Shown: positions 30,265 to 38,451, counted from the first letter of the stretch. The stretch is 64,000 bases of DNA from Thalassoglobus polymorphus (GCF_007744255.1 NZ_CP036267.1:186001-250000), one strand, 5' to 3'. Translations and numbers: made by a program. The notes: generated from the sequence alone by a model not told the origin.

Positions 30265-32982
30265 ATGAGTTTAATTGTGAATCAGTGGCGGGGAAATTCG
30301 CCAAGCGTACGACATACGGCAACCGTCACTGTCAATGATGCAGTTTTCGGGGCGTTGTATAAAGTCGACTTCGACGGCGTTGCGTCCGTTGAGACACGCG
30401 GTCAGGACGGGGACACGACGGCAACCATTGCGTCACGTCTTGCCGACTTGCTTGCAGGCGTTGCCGGCGTAACGGTCGACTATACGGCCGGGCAATCATC
30501 CATTGAGATCATGGGGCCGGCCGATGGCGTTACTATGGCTTCGAACATCACAGCCAGCAATCCGGCCGGATCATTCACCGAGAGGATACGGCCGGGCAAA
30601 CTGGCGATTGATCAAGAGTTCTTGATTGCATTACCCGAAGACACCACGGGCGGAACGTTTACCGTTTCCGTAGACTTTGGTTCAGGATGGGAAGAGACGA
30701 CAGGGCAGGCGTATAACGAAACGGCCGAGAATCTTGAAAGCGACCTGGACGCGCTGACGAGCGCAAGCGGCGGGGACTTCTCTGTAACCCTGGAAGCAAC
30801 CGAGCCGAGAACTTACCGGGTGAAGGTTGGGGGAAGCTGGGCCGGCAAAAGCGTTGCGATCAAGGCAGACACGTCCGGGCTCACGGGGCTATCAACGGCG
30901 GCCGTCTCTCGCGCTCAAAGCGTTGGGGGCGATGCACCGGCCGTATGGAAAATCCGCCTTCATCAAGATTCGTCTGCCAGTACGTTAATCAACGTGCACA
31001 TGAATGGTGTCGCTTATGCGACGCAGATTGCGAACGTGGTGAGTCAATCATGGTGGGATGAGCGATTGCCTGCAAACACAGTGTCTTTCGCTGGTGGTCA
31101 GGAGTTGCATTCGGGCGGCTCAATGACGTCTCACGCGGTGTTCTCTGTTCCGGCCGATGTGTCTATATCGTTTAGTGGGCCAGTGTCTGCCCAGGTTGAC
31201 GAGTTGCAGGCGTATCAAGGCGAATCGCATGACTCATTTCAGATGTTTGACTTCACGGCGGGCACCACAGGCACGCAAACCGTCACTTGGAACGGTCACA
31301 CATCGGGGGGCGGTTCCATGTCTCAGATAGCGTCGCTATTGCTCAGCCTTCCGAATATTAACACCGGGGAAATTCAGGGCTTCACGTTTGGTAGCGTCCC
31401 CATTTATGTCGTACAATTCCAGAACGGACTCGGAGGGGCGTTGCAACCGTTAATTCAGTTCGGCACCACAGACGCAGAATATCTCAGCGAGGGAGCCGGG
31501 CCAGTAAACGATATTCACGCGGTTACGATTCTCGGGGCAACAGGCGGCACGTTTCCGCTACAGGTTTCCGGGAAAGCCGAGACGACAGACATTGATTTTG
31601 CAAGCGACGACATTGACGACATTCAAGCGGCCATTGACGCAACACTCTCGGCCGGAGAAACGGTCACGGTCACGGGGACAATCAGCAGCTTCCAAATCGA
31701 GTACGGCGGGGACCTGGCGGAAACGACAATTCCACTCATTGCCATTGATGGAAGCGGATTGACGGGCGGTCAAGATGCTATTATCAGCGAGGCAGTCACG
31801 CCGGTTGCTGGAATCAACGAAATTCAAGCCGTCAACATTGACCCGACCGCAACGGGCGGAACTTATTCGCTAGTTAATGGCCAGCCGAGCATTGACATTC
31901 CCTACAATGACAGCTTGCCAAACATTGAAGCGGCTTACGAGGATTTGCCGGATATTGGGGCGGGAAATGTGTTTTTTGACGGTACGCCAAGGCGGCTACT
32001 CATTGAGTATATCGGGGCACTTGCCGGGCGTCCGGTCGACCTGGTAAAGATCAATCAAGACAGCTTGATTGTGTCCGGTCAATCGGCGTTGACAGTCTCG
32101 GTTGAGTCTCTGGCGGGATCGGCGAACCATTGGAATAGTCCGCAAAACTGGTCACTTGACCATGTGCCGAGAAGCGGGGAACTTGTCGTTCTGAAGGGAC
32201 CGGCCGGCGATATCTTGCACGGCCTGGTGCAGGCGGCCGAATGCACTTTCAGCGGAACCGATATCGTTCTCAATCAGCCGGGCGATTTCATTGACGGTCA
32301 AGTTGTTCGCCTATCAACTTCCGATACTCTGCCAACGGCTCAAGATTCAGGCGGGGCCGTTGTCCTGGATGGCTCGGCCGATTATTACGTTGTTGCCATT
32401 GGAGTGACAGACAGCGGAAATCAGACAATCAAGATCAGTGAGACGGACAACGGCGAACCGGTTGAGTTTACGAACGCCGGAACCGGAACGCATCGAATCG
32501 GCGTAAGGCTTGCCGGCATTCGACAATTCGCATCGTATGCCGGGGCGATTGGATTCCCGCAATTCATTGACGGCGCATGGTATCCGGGACAACGTTATTT
32601 ACAAATCGACCTGGAAGCCCCGTCAAGCAACGATCCAAACATTGAGTTAGGAATCGGGGACGGCAGCGGGTTATCACGCGGCTATTTTGATTTCGGCACA
32701 AGCCACGTTGATGCACGCGTTTTGAAGTCTCAGGGTTCCGGAGACGAGCCGGCCATTAACGTTCTGAATGACAACATTGACGAAAGCGAAGTTGTCGTTA
32801 TCGGTGGCGTGTTCGGAGTGGGGAACGATCCGGCCCGTACGCCAAGTATGCGGCGTTTAATTGGCTTCGCCGGCCGGTCGATTGTCGGCAATGCGAACTT
32901 CTCACGGATCGAAAGCTATAACAATTCCGTAGAGTCTGCAATTTCTCAGGCATCTTCAAACATTGTTCAAGTCAGGGCTTAA
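30265..32982 (+). CDS. Large repetitive beta-rich tail protein
   Basis: The 905-residue protein is built from several units of roughly 90-110 residues. Each has a start like INEIQAVNIDPTATGGTYSL, a middle YNDSLPNIEAAYEDL and an end GNVFFDGTPRRLLIEYIGALAGRPVDLV. Clear units lie near residues 110-215, 415-520 and 510-610. Such repeats are typical of tail fibre or baseplate shaft proteins that form elongated beta structures. The C-terminal third lacks the repeat and may hold the receptor-facing part. Confidence 0.6.
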   Translation: MSLIVNQWRGNSPSVRHTATVTVNDAVFGALYKVDFDGVASVETRGQDGDTTATIASRLADLLAGVAGVTVDYTAGQSSIEIMGPADGVTMASNITASNPAGSFTERIRPGKLAIDQEFLIALPEDTTGGTFTVSVDFGSGWEETTGQAYNETAENLESDLDALTSASGGDFSVTLEATEPRTYRVKVGGSWAGKSVAIKADTSGLTGLSTAAVSRAQSVGGDAPAVWKIRLHQDSSASTLINVHMNGVAYATQIANVVSQSWWDERLPANTVSFAGGQELHSGGSMTSHAVFSVPADVSISFSGPVSAQVDELQAYQGESHDSFQMFDFTAGTTGTQTVTWNGHTSGGGSMSQIASLLLSLPNINTGEIQGFTFGSVPIYVVQFQNGLGGALQPLIQFGTTDAEYLSEGAGPVNDIHAVTILGATGGTFPLQVSGKAETTDIDFASDDIDDIQAAIDATLSAGETVTVTGTISSFQIEYGGDLAETTIPLIAIDGSGLTGGQDAIISEAVTPVAGINEIQAVNIDPTATGGTYSLVNGQPSIDIPYNDSLPNIEAAYEDLPDIGAGNVFFDGTPRRLLIEYIGALAGRPVDLVKINQDSLIVSGQSALTVSVESLAGSANHWNSPQNWSLDHVPRSGELVVLKGPAGDILHGLVQAAECTFSGTDIVLNQPGDFIDGQVVRLSTSDTLPTAQDSGGAVVLDGSADYYVVAIGVTDSGNQTIKISETDNGEPVEFTNAGTGTHRIGVRLAGIRQFASYAGAIGFPQFIDGAWYPGQRYLQIDLEAPSSNDPNIELGIGDGSGLSRGYFDFGTSHVDARVLKSQGSGDEPAINVLNDNIDESEVVVIGGVFGVGNDPARTPSMRRLIGFAGRSIVGNANFSRIESYNNSVESAISQASSNIVQVRA

Positions 32983-32983
32983 C

Positions 32984-34522
32984 ATGGAAGCGAACGTTAT
33001 TCATTCCGAAGATTGGCCGGCCGTTTCTTCTCTGATTCAGAGAGAACGGGCCGGTCAATTCGCCGGGCTCGGCAATGGTCCGGGCTCGGCAGTCGGGGCC
33101 GTTCCTACACGCTTTGCGGTCCTCACGAAAGAGGTCATTGACGGCGTGGCAGAAGCGGCCCTGATGATTCCATCGGAGCGATTCACTCAGGATGTGTTCA
33201 CGCCGGATGGCTTGCCGTTCCATCTTACAATCGGGGAACGGGAAGGGGCCGGCGATGTCGAAAAGACCGGCGACCTACAGGCGGGAATAACTCGCCAGGA
33301 ATTGCTTTCCGTCCTGGAAACAACATCACTGCAGGGGCAGATTGAGAGAGTCGAGTTTGACGGGCCACGGTGGAAAGTGGTTTATAAGTCGACACGGCCG
33401 GCCGGGGCTCGCATCTTGTCCGATCCGGATCAGGAGCGGCTTTTTGTTTCGGCGAATCACCTGGTTTCTGCCGGTGAGAAGATCCGCGTCAAGATTGATC
33501 TCATGACGGCCGGAGACATTCCAGCCGGAACTATGGTGCAGGTCGTGTCGGTTCCGGGGAAAGGCTGGGCAGTCACGGAGCTTGAAGAGTTCCAGGCGGC
33601 CGGTGAAACAACAATCATCGGAGGGGATCCGTATACGTACGCGGACGAATGCACTCGACAAATCTTGCCGGCTGGCGTTTCGAGCGATTGCCCGGCATGT
33701 GGGGACGACACGCCGGAAGGCTTTTCCGTCTCGTTTCCCGGGCAGTCTTCGCCAGAGTTCTTAAAGCTTCTGTATGCGGATTTGTCAGCACAAGACTCTG
33801 AAGGAATCGACACAAGCGACCCGATACAGAACCGGCAATCGTTGCTTCACGATGCGGGGAGCGTGTTCGAGTCTGACGCGTTCAACGATGGTTCGATGTA
33901 TTGGCATATTGAGATTTTCGACAATGCCGATTCAGGGCCATCGGCCCGGTTGGAGCTATGCGGCACAGACGAAACAATCTATTCCGATGGTTTGAAAATC
34001 GTCTATTGGACGAAAGGCGTTTTTGATTGTCTCTCGGCGAATTCGTTGTCGCGAGTCAGCCACTTGAGTAAGGGCTCGGCAGCAATGGGCCGGCATGAGT
34101 TTCCGCCATGTGTCACAGTCACTCCGTTTGCTCATTCTTGTCGGCCGAAAAGCGGGGCGCACAATGCAGCGTTTAATTGCGTGGCGTATTGGTCTGCAAT
34201 CCTGGACGGGCAAGAGCTTATTGCGGGGCCGGCCGTTAACGATCCGGATGACGGGGAACGTGATTGCGTTTGGAGCCCGTACGAAGCGGCCGGAACGTCA
34301 ATGACGGTTGGCTTCTATTGGACCGGTATTGAATCACTGAATGTTGCAAGGCAGGTGAGATTCACGGCTGAGGTTGAAATCGTCCGGGGCGATGATCGGG
34401 CAACGTATCGGCTCACGCAACGGGGCGATGATCGGCCGTCTTGTTTCGGAATGACACTACAAAAAGCAACGGGAGGCGATACGCTTCCCGGGACAATCAC
34501 AATCAGACCATGGCAGAAATAA
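32984..34522 (+). CDS. Unknown tail-associated protein
   Basis: The 512-residue product starts MEANVIHSEDWPAVSSLI at ATG 32984; an ATG 7 codons upstream lies inside the previous gene. Several Cys residues occur in the middle and C-terminal parts (CPACGDDTPEGFSVSF, CVTVTPFAHSC). Predicted beta-rich. Not recognised, but it belongs to the tail operon by spacing. Confidence 0.5.
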   Translation: MEANVIHSEDWPAVSSLIQRERAGQFAGLGNGPGSAVGAVPTRFAVLTKEVIDGVAEAALMIPSERFTQDVFTPDGLPFHLTIGEREGAGDVEKTGDLQAGITRQELLSVLETTSLQGQIERVEFDGPRWKVVYKSTRPAGARILSDPDQERLFVSANHLVSAGEKIRVKIDLMTAGDIPAGTMVQVVSVPGKGWAVTELEEFQAAGETTIIGGDPYTYADECTRQILPAGVSSDCPACGDDTPEGFSVSFPGQSSPEFLKLLYADLSAQDSEGIDTSDPIQNRQSLLHDAGSVFESDAFNDGSMYWHIEIFDNADSGPSARLELCGTDETIYSDGLKIVYWTKGVFDCLSANSLSRVSHLSKGSAAMGRHEFPPCVTVTPFAHSCRPKSGAHNAAFNCVAYWSAILDGQELIAGPAVNDPDDGERDCVWSPYEAAGTSMTVGFYWTGIESLNVARQVRFTAEVEIVRGDDRATYRLTQRGDDRPSCFGMTLQKATGGDTLPGTITIRPWQK

Positions 34523-34524
34523 AA

Positions 34525-35733
34525 ATGAGTTTTCCATCTTGCAAGCACGCCGGCCGGACAATGACCGCAAAGCGTTTCTGTGGGCATTCACAGAAGCCCC
34601 GGATTGTCACAAAGGAGGATTGCAGCGCGTGCCCGTTTTCAGACACGCCGGCCAAGGCTAAGGGCCGGCCGTGCGAGAGCCGGGGCGATCAAGTATTGTC
34701 TCTTGCTTGCTCTTGTCCGAAGATTCACGCACAGGGCGTCTATAGTTGCGATAAGCACGGCCAGTGCGTGCTACAAACGGAAGACCGGAACATTGAGGGC
34801 GTGAAGTCATGCGAGTCGTGCAAGGCCCGGACGGAGCCGGCAGCCGAAGCCGTCAATGTTGATGAAATTGCAATCATTGCGGTTCACTTCAATCCGGAGA
34901 GGTATCACTTGCCGGTTCGGAATTACTTTGAGTGGCGGCATTCTCTCGGCCGAATGGAACGTAATTTGATTACGGTTGAGCTTTCGTTTGATGGCCATTT
35001 CACAATTCACGATTCCATCAAGTTGCACGGAGGGCCGTTGAATGTCCTATGGCAAAAAGAACGAATGATCAATATCGGCTTGCAACACTTGCCGGATCAC
35101 GTCAAGTATGTTGCGTGGATTGATCACGACATGGTTTTTGACAATCAGAGTTGGCCGGAAGATGCCATCAAGCTTTTGCAGACGCTAGACGTCGTGCAGC
35201 TTTTCGAAACTATGACCTACCTGGACAACGGCCGAAGCGAGACCAGTACACGAATCGGAGCGGTTGCCGGCTATCTTGGGGAGGTGGACAAAAAGAACAC
35301 ATCCGCACCGGGCGGGGCGTGGATGGCTCGGCGTGATTACCTGGAGCGATGCGGCGGGATCCTTGACGACAACATCGTTGGGGGTGGCGACAACGTTTTG
35401 TGTGATGGATGGCTAGGGCGTCAGTCTCACTATATGCAGACCTACGCCGGCAAGCTTGCCGAGTCGGCCCGGTCGTGGCAGATGGAAGCCCGGCAAGGCT
35501 TCCGGGGCGTTGGCTTCGTTCCAGGGGACGCCAAGCATTTATTTCATGGCGGAAAAGCAAACCGTCAGTATATGACACGGGCCGGAATTCTCAGGCGTCA
35601 CGATTTCGATCCGTCGAAAGATCTGGTGATAGACTCGGCGGGGCTTTGGTCATTCCGTCCGGGACATAAGGAGGACATGCAAAAAGAAATCGCCGAATAC
35701 TTCGCCGGCAGAAAAGAAGATGATTTCGCTTGA
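34525..35733 (+). CDS. GT-A type glycosyltransferase with Cys-rich N-terminus
   Basis: The 402-residue product starts at ATG 34525; ATG 34510 is also in frame. The first 100 residues contain a dozen or more cysteines (for example CSACPF, CSCPK, CESCK), suggesting zinc clusters. The remainder is a GT-A fold: VLWQKERMINIGLQHLP, then YVAWIDHDMVF with a DxD metal motif. The galactosyltransferase-like GGAWMARRDYLERCGG...GGGDNVLCDGW follows. It may glycosylate phage tail proteins or host surface sugars. It is the last gene of the late operon. Confidence 0.72.
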   Translation: MSFPSCKHAGRTMTAKRFCGHSQKPRIVTKEDCSACPFSDTPAKAKGRPCESRGDQVLSLACSCPKIHAQGVYSCDKHGQCVLQTEDRNIEGVKSCESCKARTEPAAEAVNVDEIAIIAVHFNPERYHLPVRNYFEWRHSLGRMERNLITVELSFDGHFTIHDSIKLHGGPLNVLWQKERMINIGLQHLPDHVKYVAWIDHDMVFDNQSWPEDAIKLLQTLDVVQLFETMTYLDNGRSETSTRIGAVAGYLGEVDKKNTSAPGGAWMARRDYLERCGGILDDNIVGGGDNVLCDGWLGRQSHYMQTYAGKLAESARSWQMEARQGFRGVGFVPGDAKHLFHGGKANRQYMTRAGILRRHDFDPSKDLVIDSAGLWSFRPGHKEDMQKEIAEYFAGRKEDDFA

Positions 35734-35764
35734 CTGCTGTTCATTCGTGCAGTATCTTTTTCCC
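35733..35764 (+). terminator. Possible weak terminator of the late operon
   Basis: Stem ACTGC/GCAGT (35733-35737 with 35749-35753), followed by ATCTTTTTCCC. A short stem only. The remaining bases up to 35923 show nothing else I can name. Confidence 0.4.
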
Positions 35765-35923
35765 TGTTGGCGTATTGGCATGAAAACAATTAAGGCAACC
35801 GGCGATGACTGCCCAAAAAGACAAGCACACTTCTGACGCAACGAAACCTGGACGGTGTTTTGCGCTCGCGTTGAGGCGTGAACATGCTTCCCGCTTTCAT
35901 GCGGTCTGTCTCAATATCTCCTC

Positions 35924-36295
35924 TTAGAGATCAAGCCCTTCTAGCGATCTCGCGACAATAGCGGCACACACAACGATGGTCAGTGTCTTCACCGCAAAGT
36001 AAGTCTGGTGAGTGACATATTCGAGACCTTGCGTGCCAGAAATGAACGCGTATAGCTGATAGACTGTCAGCATTTGTACACACACCCAGGCAAGCTTGTA
36101 GAACTTGAGTGACTCCTCTTGTGAAGGTGGGCTCGGTATTTCTGGGAGTTGCATTGGTTCTTCACTCACTGTTTCCGACATGGGCAAGGTGACAATCTGG
36201 CGGCACTTTGGGCACGTCGGATTGTCTTTCACTTTTTCGAGATCAATTCTCAGCTTTGCCCCACAATCACACTCAATTGAGACATCCTTAGTCAT
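35924..36295 (-). CDS. Zinc-finger membrane protein (probable moron)
   Basis: The 123-residue product on the minus strand starts MTKDVSIECDCGAKL at 36295; an in-frame ATG 7 codons earlier would overlap the preceding gene further. CDCG and CPKC form a small zinc ribbon. A Pro-rich linker follows, then two hydrophobic segments (AWVCVQMLTVYQLYAFI and FAVKTLTIVVCAAIVA). It runs against all other prophage genes and is coupled to the small gene upstream. Such placement is typical of genes expressed in the lysogen. Function unknown. Confidence 0.65.
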   Translation of the reverse strand: MTKDVSIECDCGAKLRIDLEKVKDNPTCPKCRQIVTLPMSETVSEEPMQLPEIPSPPSQEESLKFYKLAWVCVQMLTVYQLYAFISGTQGLEYVTHQTYFAVKTLTIVVCAAIVARSLEGLDL

Positions 36296-36452
36296 GTTTA
36301 TGGCCCTTAATTCCAAGTTGCTTTTCAGCAGCCTCGTCGAGATATTTTCTCATCCAGACAGTAATTGGAATGCGTTCTTTTTTCGCGGCCTTTTCCCATG
36401 TGTCTCTCTGGGCTTCGCTTTCGCACGTCAGGTTGATTCGTGGACTACTCAT
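36288..36452 (-). CDS. 54-residue ribbon-helix-helix-like protein
   Basis: Minus strand, ATG at 36452, stop at 36288. MSSPRINLTCESEAQRDTWEKAAKKERIPITVWMRKYLDEA fits an Arc/CopG pattern: an N-terminal strand, a helix of amphipathic charge, then PITVWMRKYL as the second helix. It overlaps the zinc-finger gene start by eight bases. A DNA-binding autoregulator acting on the palindrome at 36491-36517 is a reasonable guess. Confidence 0.6.
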   Translation of the reverse strand: MSSPRINLTCESEAQRDTWEKAAKKERIPITVWMRKYLDEAAEKQLGIKGHKHD

Positions 36453-36459
36453 TTAGGCA

Positions 36460-36488
36460 ATATCATCAGAATGGTAATAATTACACAA
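36460..36488 (-). promoter_or_regulatory. Candidate leftward promoter of the minus-strand pair
   Basis: Minus strand: -35 TTGTGT (36488-36483), 17 bp, -10 TGATAT (36465-36460). The -10 ends seven bases before the ATG, so the message would be leaderless or nearly so. This makes the call uncertain. Confidence 0.4.
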
Positions 36489-36490
36489 CT

Positions 36491-36523
36491 CGGATTGACA
36501 CGGGGCGTGTTAATCCGTAACTT
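36491..36523 (+). promoter_or_regulatory. Palindromic operator over a rightward promoter
   Basis: A 27-bp palindrome (36491-36517) has arms CGGATTGACACG and its reverse complement with one mismatch, around GGG. It covers -35 TTGACA (36495-36500) and the spacer of exactly 17 bp before TAACTT (36518-36523). A related TGACACG half-site lies just to the right, near 36525. The region 36453-36764 between the divergent genes otherwise holds an imperfect CCGCCAGCC/GGCTGGCGG inverted repeat and no gene. Confidence 0.65.
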
Positions 36524-36681
36524 CGTGACACGTGGACTCAAGCCCGCCAGCCGGTTCGCGATCAATTTGAATCAATCAGGGCCTTCCCTGATCTTGCCCA
36601 TTCAATGGCTGGCGGCATTGGATGGGTTTTTTTGTACCTTGTTTTCTTAGCGAAAATAGTGGCTGAAGATACCACATGCCA

Positions 36682-36716
36682 CAAAAAAAGCCGGATCGGC
36701 TGTAACCAATCCGGCT
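36682..36716 (-). terminator. Leftward intrinsic terminator
   Basis: On the minus strand the stem AGCCGGAT/ATCCGGCT (36689-36696 with 36709-36716) is followed by seven T. It would stop leftward transcription coming from the integrase side before it reaches the control region. Confidence 0.65.
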
Positions 36717-36730
36717 CATAGTACCAATCG

Positions 36731-36741
36731 CAACCTACCAC
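36731..36741 (+). repeat. Start-associated element CAACCTACCAC
   Basis: Exact match, 23 bases upstream of ATG 36765. Confidence 0.75.
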
Positions 36742-36764
36742 AGTTATCGAAAGGCCATGTCATT

Positions 36765-37109
36765 ATGGTTCACGATGAAGATACGTCAATACAAATCTTG
36801 CAAGTTTTAGAACGTTTCGCGAAAGCAGCCGAAGGGATCGAGGGGAAACTAACGCCAAAAGTGGAAAAACACCCACTTGACGAACTCAGCCGGGAAGAAC
36901 AGGCGATCATTTTGCTAGTTCGCGGAACAATCAAGACTAAAAAGCAGGCAGCAGAGATATTCGGCGTGACGCGACAGGCCATTCAGAAATGGTCAATCTT
37001 CTGCAAGACGTTTAATTCCCTGAAGGCTCACGAGAGAATAGGAAGCGTCCGGCTCGGAACGAGGTCAAGCAATGGCACGGTCGACGGAATTACGGGTAAC
37101 GGTCTCTAA
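36765..37109 (+). CDS. HTH protein upstream of integrase (excisionase or regulator)
   Basis: The 114-residue product starts MVHDEDTSIQ at ATG 36765. An out-of-frame ATG at 36757 is not used. Residues about 57-75 (KTKKQAAEIFGVTRQAIQKWS) are a clear helix-turn-helix of the MerR/excisionase or repressor kind. It overlaps the integrase start by 38 bases, as a directionality factor often does. Excisionase and lysogeny regulator are both possible. Confidence 0.7.
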   Translation: MVHDEDTSIQILQVLERFAKAAEGIEGKLTPKVEKHPLDELSREEQAIILLVRGTIKTKKQAAEIFGVTRQAIQKWSIFCKTFNSLKAHERIGSVRLGTRSSNGTVDGITGNGL

Positions 37110-38172
37110 GCGAGGCGACCGGGGCAAGTTTATTTTGCGTCACATCTCGGGGGGCCGAGTGAAGCAAACGCGAACCATTGAGGCCGCACACCGTCCGGAA
37201 GCGGAACGGATGGCGGCCCGGTGGGAGGCCGAGCTCTTTGAAGGCGTTTACAGGCCGGCGAATAAGACGACATGGAAAGAGCTTCGGGCGTCCTATTTTT
37301 CGTTGCATCTGTCAACGCTTTCAAAGGCAACGGCAGCGAAAGCACGGGCAACGTGCAACAGCTTTGAGCAGTCGCAACGGCCCGGCTTTCTATCTTCCAT
37401 CACCGGCCGGGATGTTCTGGAATGGCAAGCGTTTCTGAGATCTCAGGGCCGGACCGAAAACACAGTCAAGAGCCATTCCAGGCACTTGAAAGCGTTCTTT
37501 CGTTGGGCCGTTTCGTCCGGCTTTGTTTCGGAAATGCCAGATGTGCCAATGCCTAAGCGGGCCACGGCCCAAAAGATGAAGGGCCGTCCGATCACTGAAG
37601 AAGAGAAAGACCGATACAGACACGCGGCGGCCGAGATTGTCGGCGAAGCAAGGGCGGCAAGCTGGCAGCACTTGATTGATGGCCTATGGTTTTCCGGTCT
37701 AAGGCTCGGGGAAGCTTGCCGGCTCACGTGGCACGAAAGCCCGTTTTGCGTCGATCTTCTCAACTATGAGCGGCCTATGTTCAGCATCGAGGCCGAAGCG
37801 GAAAAGGGCTTTCGCAATCGACTCTTGCCGATGTCGCCAGAGTTTTCGGAATTCTTAGGGGATCCCAAACCGGCCGGCTATGTCTTCAATCCGGCCGGCA
37901 AGAAAGGCCAACGGCCGGCGTTTGATTGGATTGGGAAGCAACTCGTCAAGATCGGGAGGGCGTCCGAAGTCGAGACGCAGCCGGGGCAGTTCGTCAAGCC
38001 CCATGATTTGCGGCGTTCGTTCGGCTTCCGTTGGTCTCGACATGTAATGCCGGCCGTTCTCAAGGAAATCATGCGTCACGACAGCATTGAAACGACGTTG
38101 AGTTATTACGTTGGGGCCAATGCCGAAGATACGGCCCGGACGATGTGGCGTGTGCACGAATCGGCCAAATAG
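37072..38172 (+). CDS. int: Tyrosine-family integrase
   Basis: The 366-residue protein has an N-terminal arm-binding region (1-65), a SAM-like core-binding domain (about 67-155) and a catalytic domain. That domain carries Arg211 (GLRLGEACRL), a likely Lys245 (AEKGFRN), His311-x-x-Arg314 (HDLRR), His336 (MRHDSIETT) and nucleophile Tyr345 (LSYYVG). All active-site residues are present. It should integrate the phage at the CAU tRNA gene, whose 3' part starts 88 bases downstream. Paired GTAACCA arm sites begin right at its stop. Confidence 0.92.
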   Translation: MARSTELRVTVSKRGDRGKFILRHISGGRVKQTRTIEAAHRPEAERMAARWEAELFEGVYRPANKTTWKELRASYFSLHLSTLSKATAAKARATCNSFEQSQRPGFLSSITGRDVLEWQAFLRSQGRTENTVKSHSRHLKAFFRWAVSSGFVSEMPDVPMPKRATAQKMKGRPITEEEKDRYRHAAAEIVGEARAASWQHLIDGLWFSGLRLGEACRLTWHESPFCVDLLNYERPMFSIEAEAEKGFRNRLLPMSPEFSEFLGDPKPAGYVFNPAGKKGQRPAFDWIGKQLVKIGRASEVETQPGQFVKPHDLRRSFGFRWSRHVMPAVLKEIMRHDSIETTLSYYVGANAEDTARTMWRVHESAK

Positions 38173-38193
38173 GTAACCAAACCAGTAACCAGG
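38172..38193 (+). promoter_or_regulatory. Paired arm-type integrase sites, integrase side
   Basis: Two GTAACCA units (GTAACCAAA and GTAACCAGG) lie directly after the integrase stop codon. The same pair recurs on the other side of the tRNA core at 38400-38421. Flanking short repeats on both sides of a core are the hallmark of tyrosine-integrase arm sites. The functional role is inferred. Confidence 0.6.
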
Positions 38194-38259
38194 GCCGAAA
38201 AAACGATTTCTCTCGTTTCTTTGAAATCCCCTAAGTGGCTTCCATTCAACGACTTGTGC

Positions 38260-38311
38260 GAATGGGGCTGGCGGGACTCGAACCCACAACCAACGGATTA
38301 TGAGTCCGCTA
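38260..38311 (-). other. attP-type junction between the two prophage copies
   Basis: This is the same tRNA 3' fragment as at 2092, here with the integrase gene 88 bp to its left and phage sequence to its right. That is the arrangement expected of attP, or of the junction in a tandem prophage. The base immediately left of the repeat differs (T at 2091, C at 38259), which marks the limit of homology with the chromosome. Confidence 0.8.
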
Positions 38312-38399
38312 CAGCGGGCGTCTTTCATAGGGAAACAGGGCAAAAGTAAACCTTTTAAGGGCTTTTCCGTCCTAGTTTTGGGCCGTACGGGCTTTGGTG

Positions 38400-38451
38400 G
38401 GTAACCAAATCGGTAACCAGGAAAGTTAACCAGGTTGACGACAGGTTGACG
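38400..38451 (+). promoter_or_regulatory. Arm-type sites and phased direct repeats, copy 2
   Basis: This is the same block as 2232-2283, here to the right of the internal junction. Together with 38172-38193 it brackets the tRNA core on both sides. Confidence 0.55.

Larger units (their letters stand above)
2092..38259. mobile_element. Prophage copy 1 (complete unit, 36,168 bp)
   Basis: The unit runs from the first base of the tRNA-derived repeat at 2092 to the base before the next occurrence at 38260. It carries a full temperate phage set: integrase, HTH regulators, replication and recombination genes, lysis-type genes, terminase, portal, protease, capsid, tail tube, tape measure and tail proteins. 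No contractile sheath gene is seen, so a long non-contractile tail (siphovirus type) is inferred. Head genes follow lambda order. All genes except two (35924-36452) are on the plus strand. Confidence 0.93.

Noticed and set aside
36105-36650. 181-codon plus-strand frame
   Set aside because: It is antisense to the zinc-finger and ribbon-helix-helix-like genes and runs through the control region.
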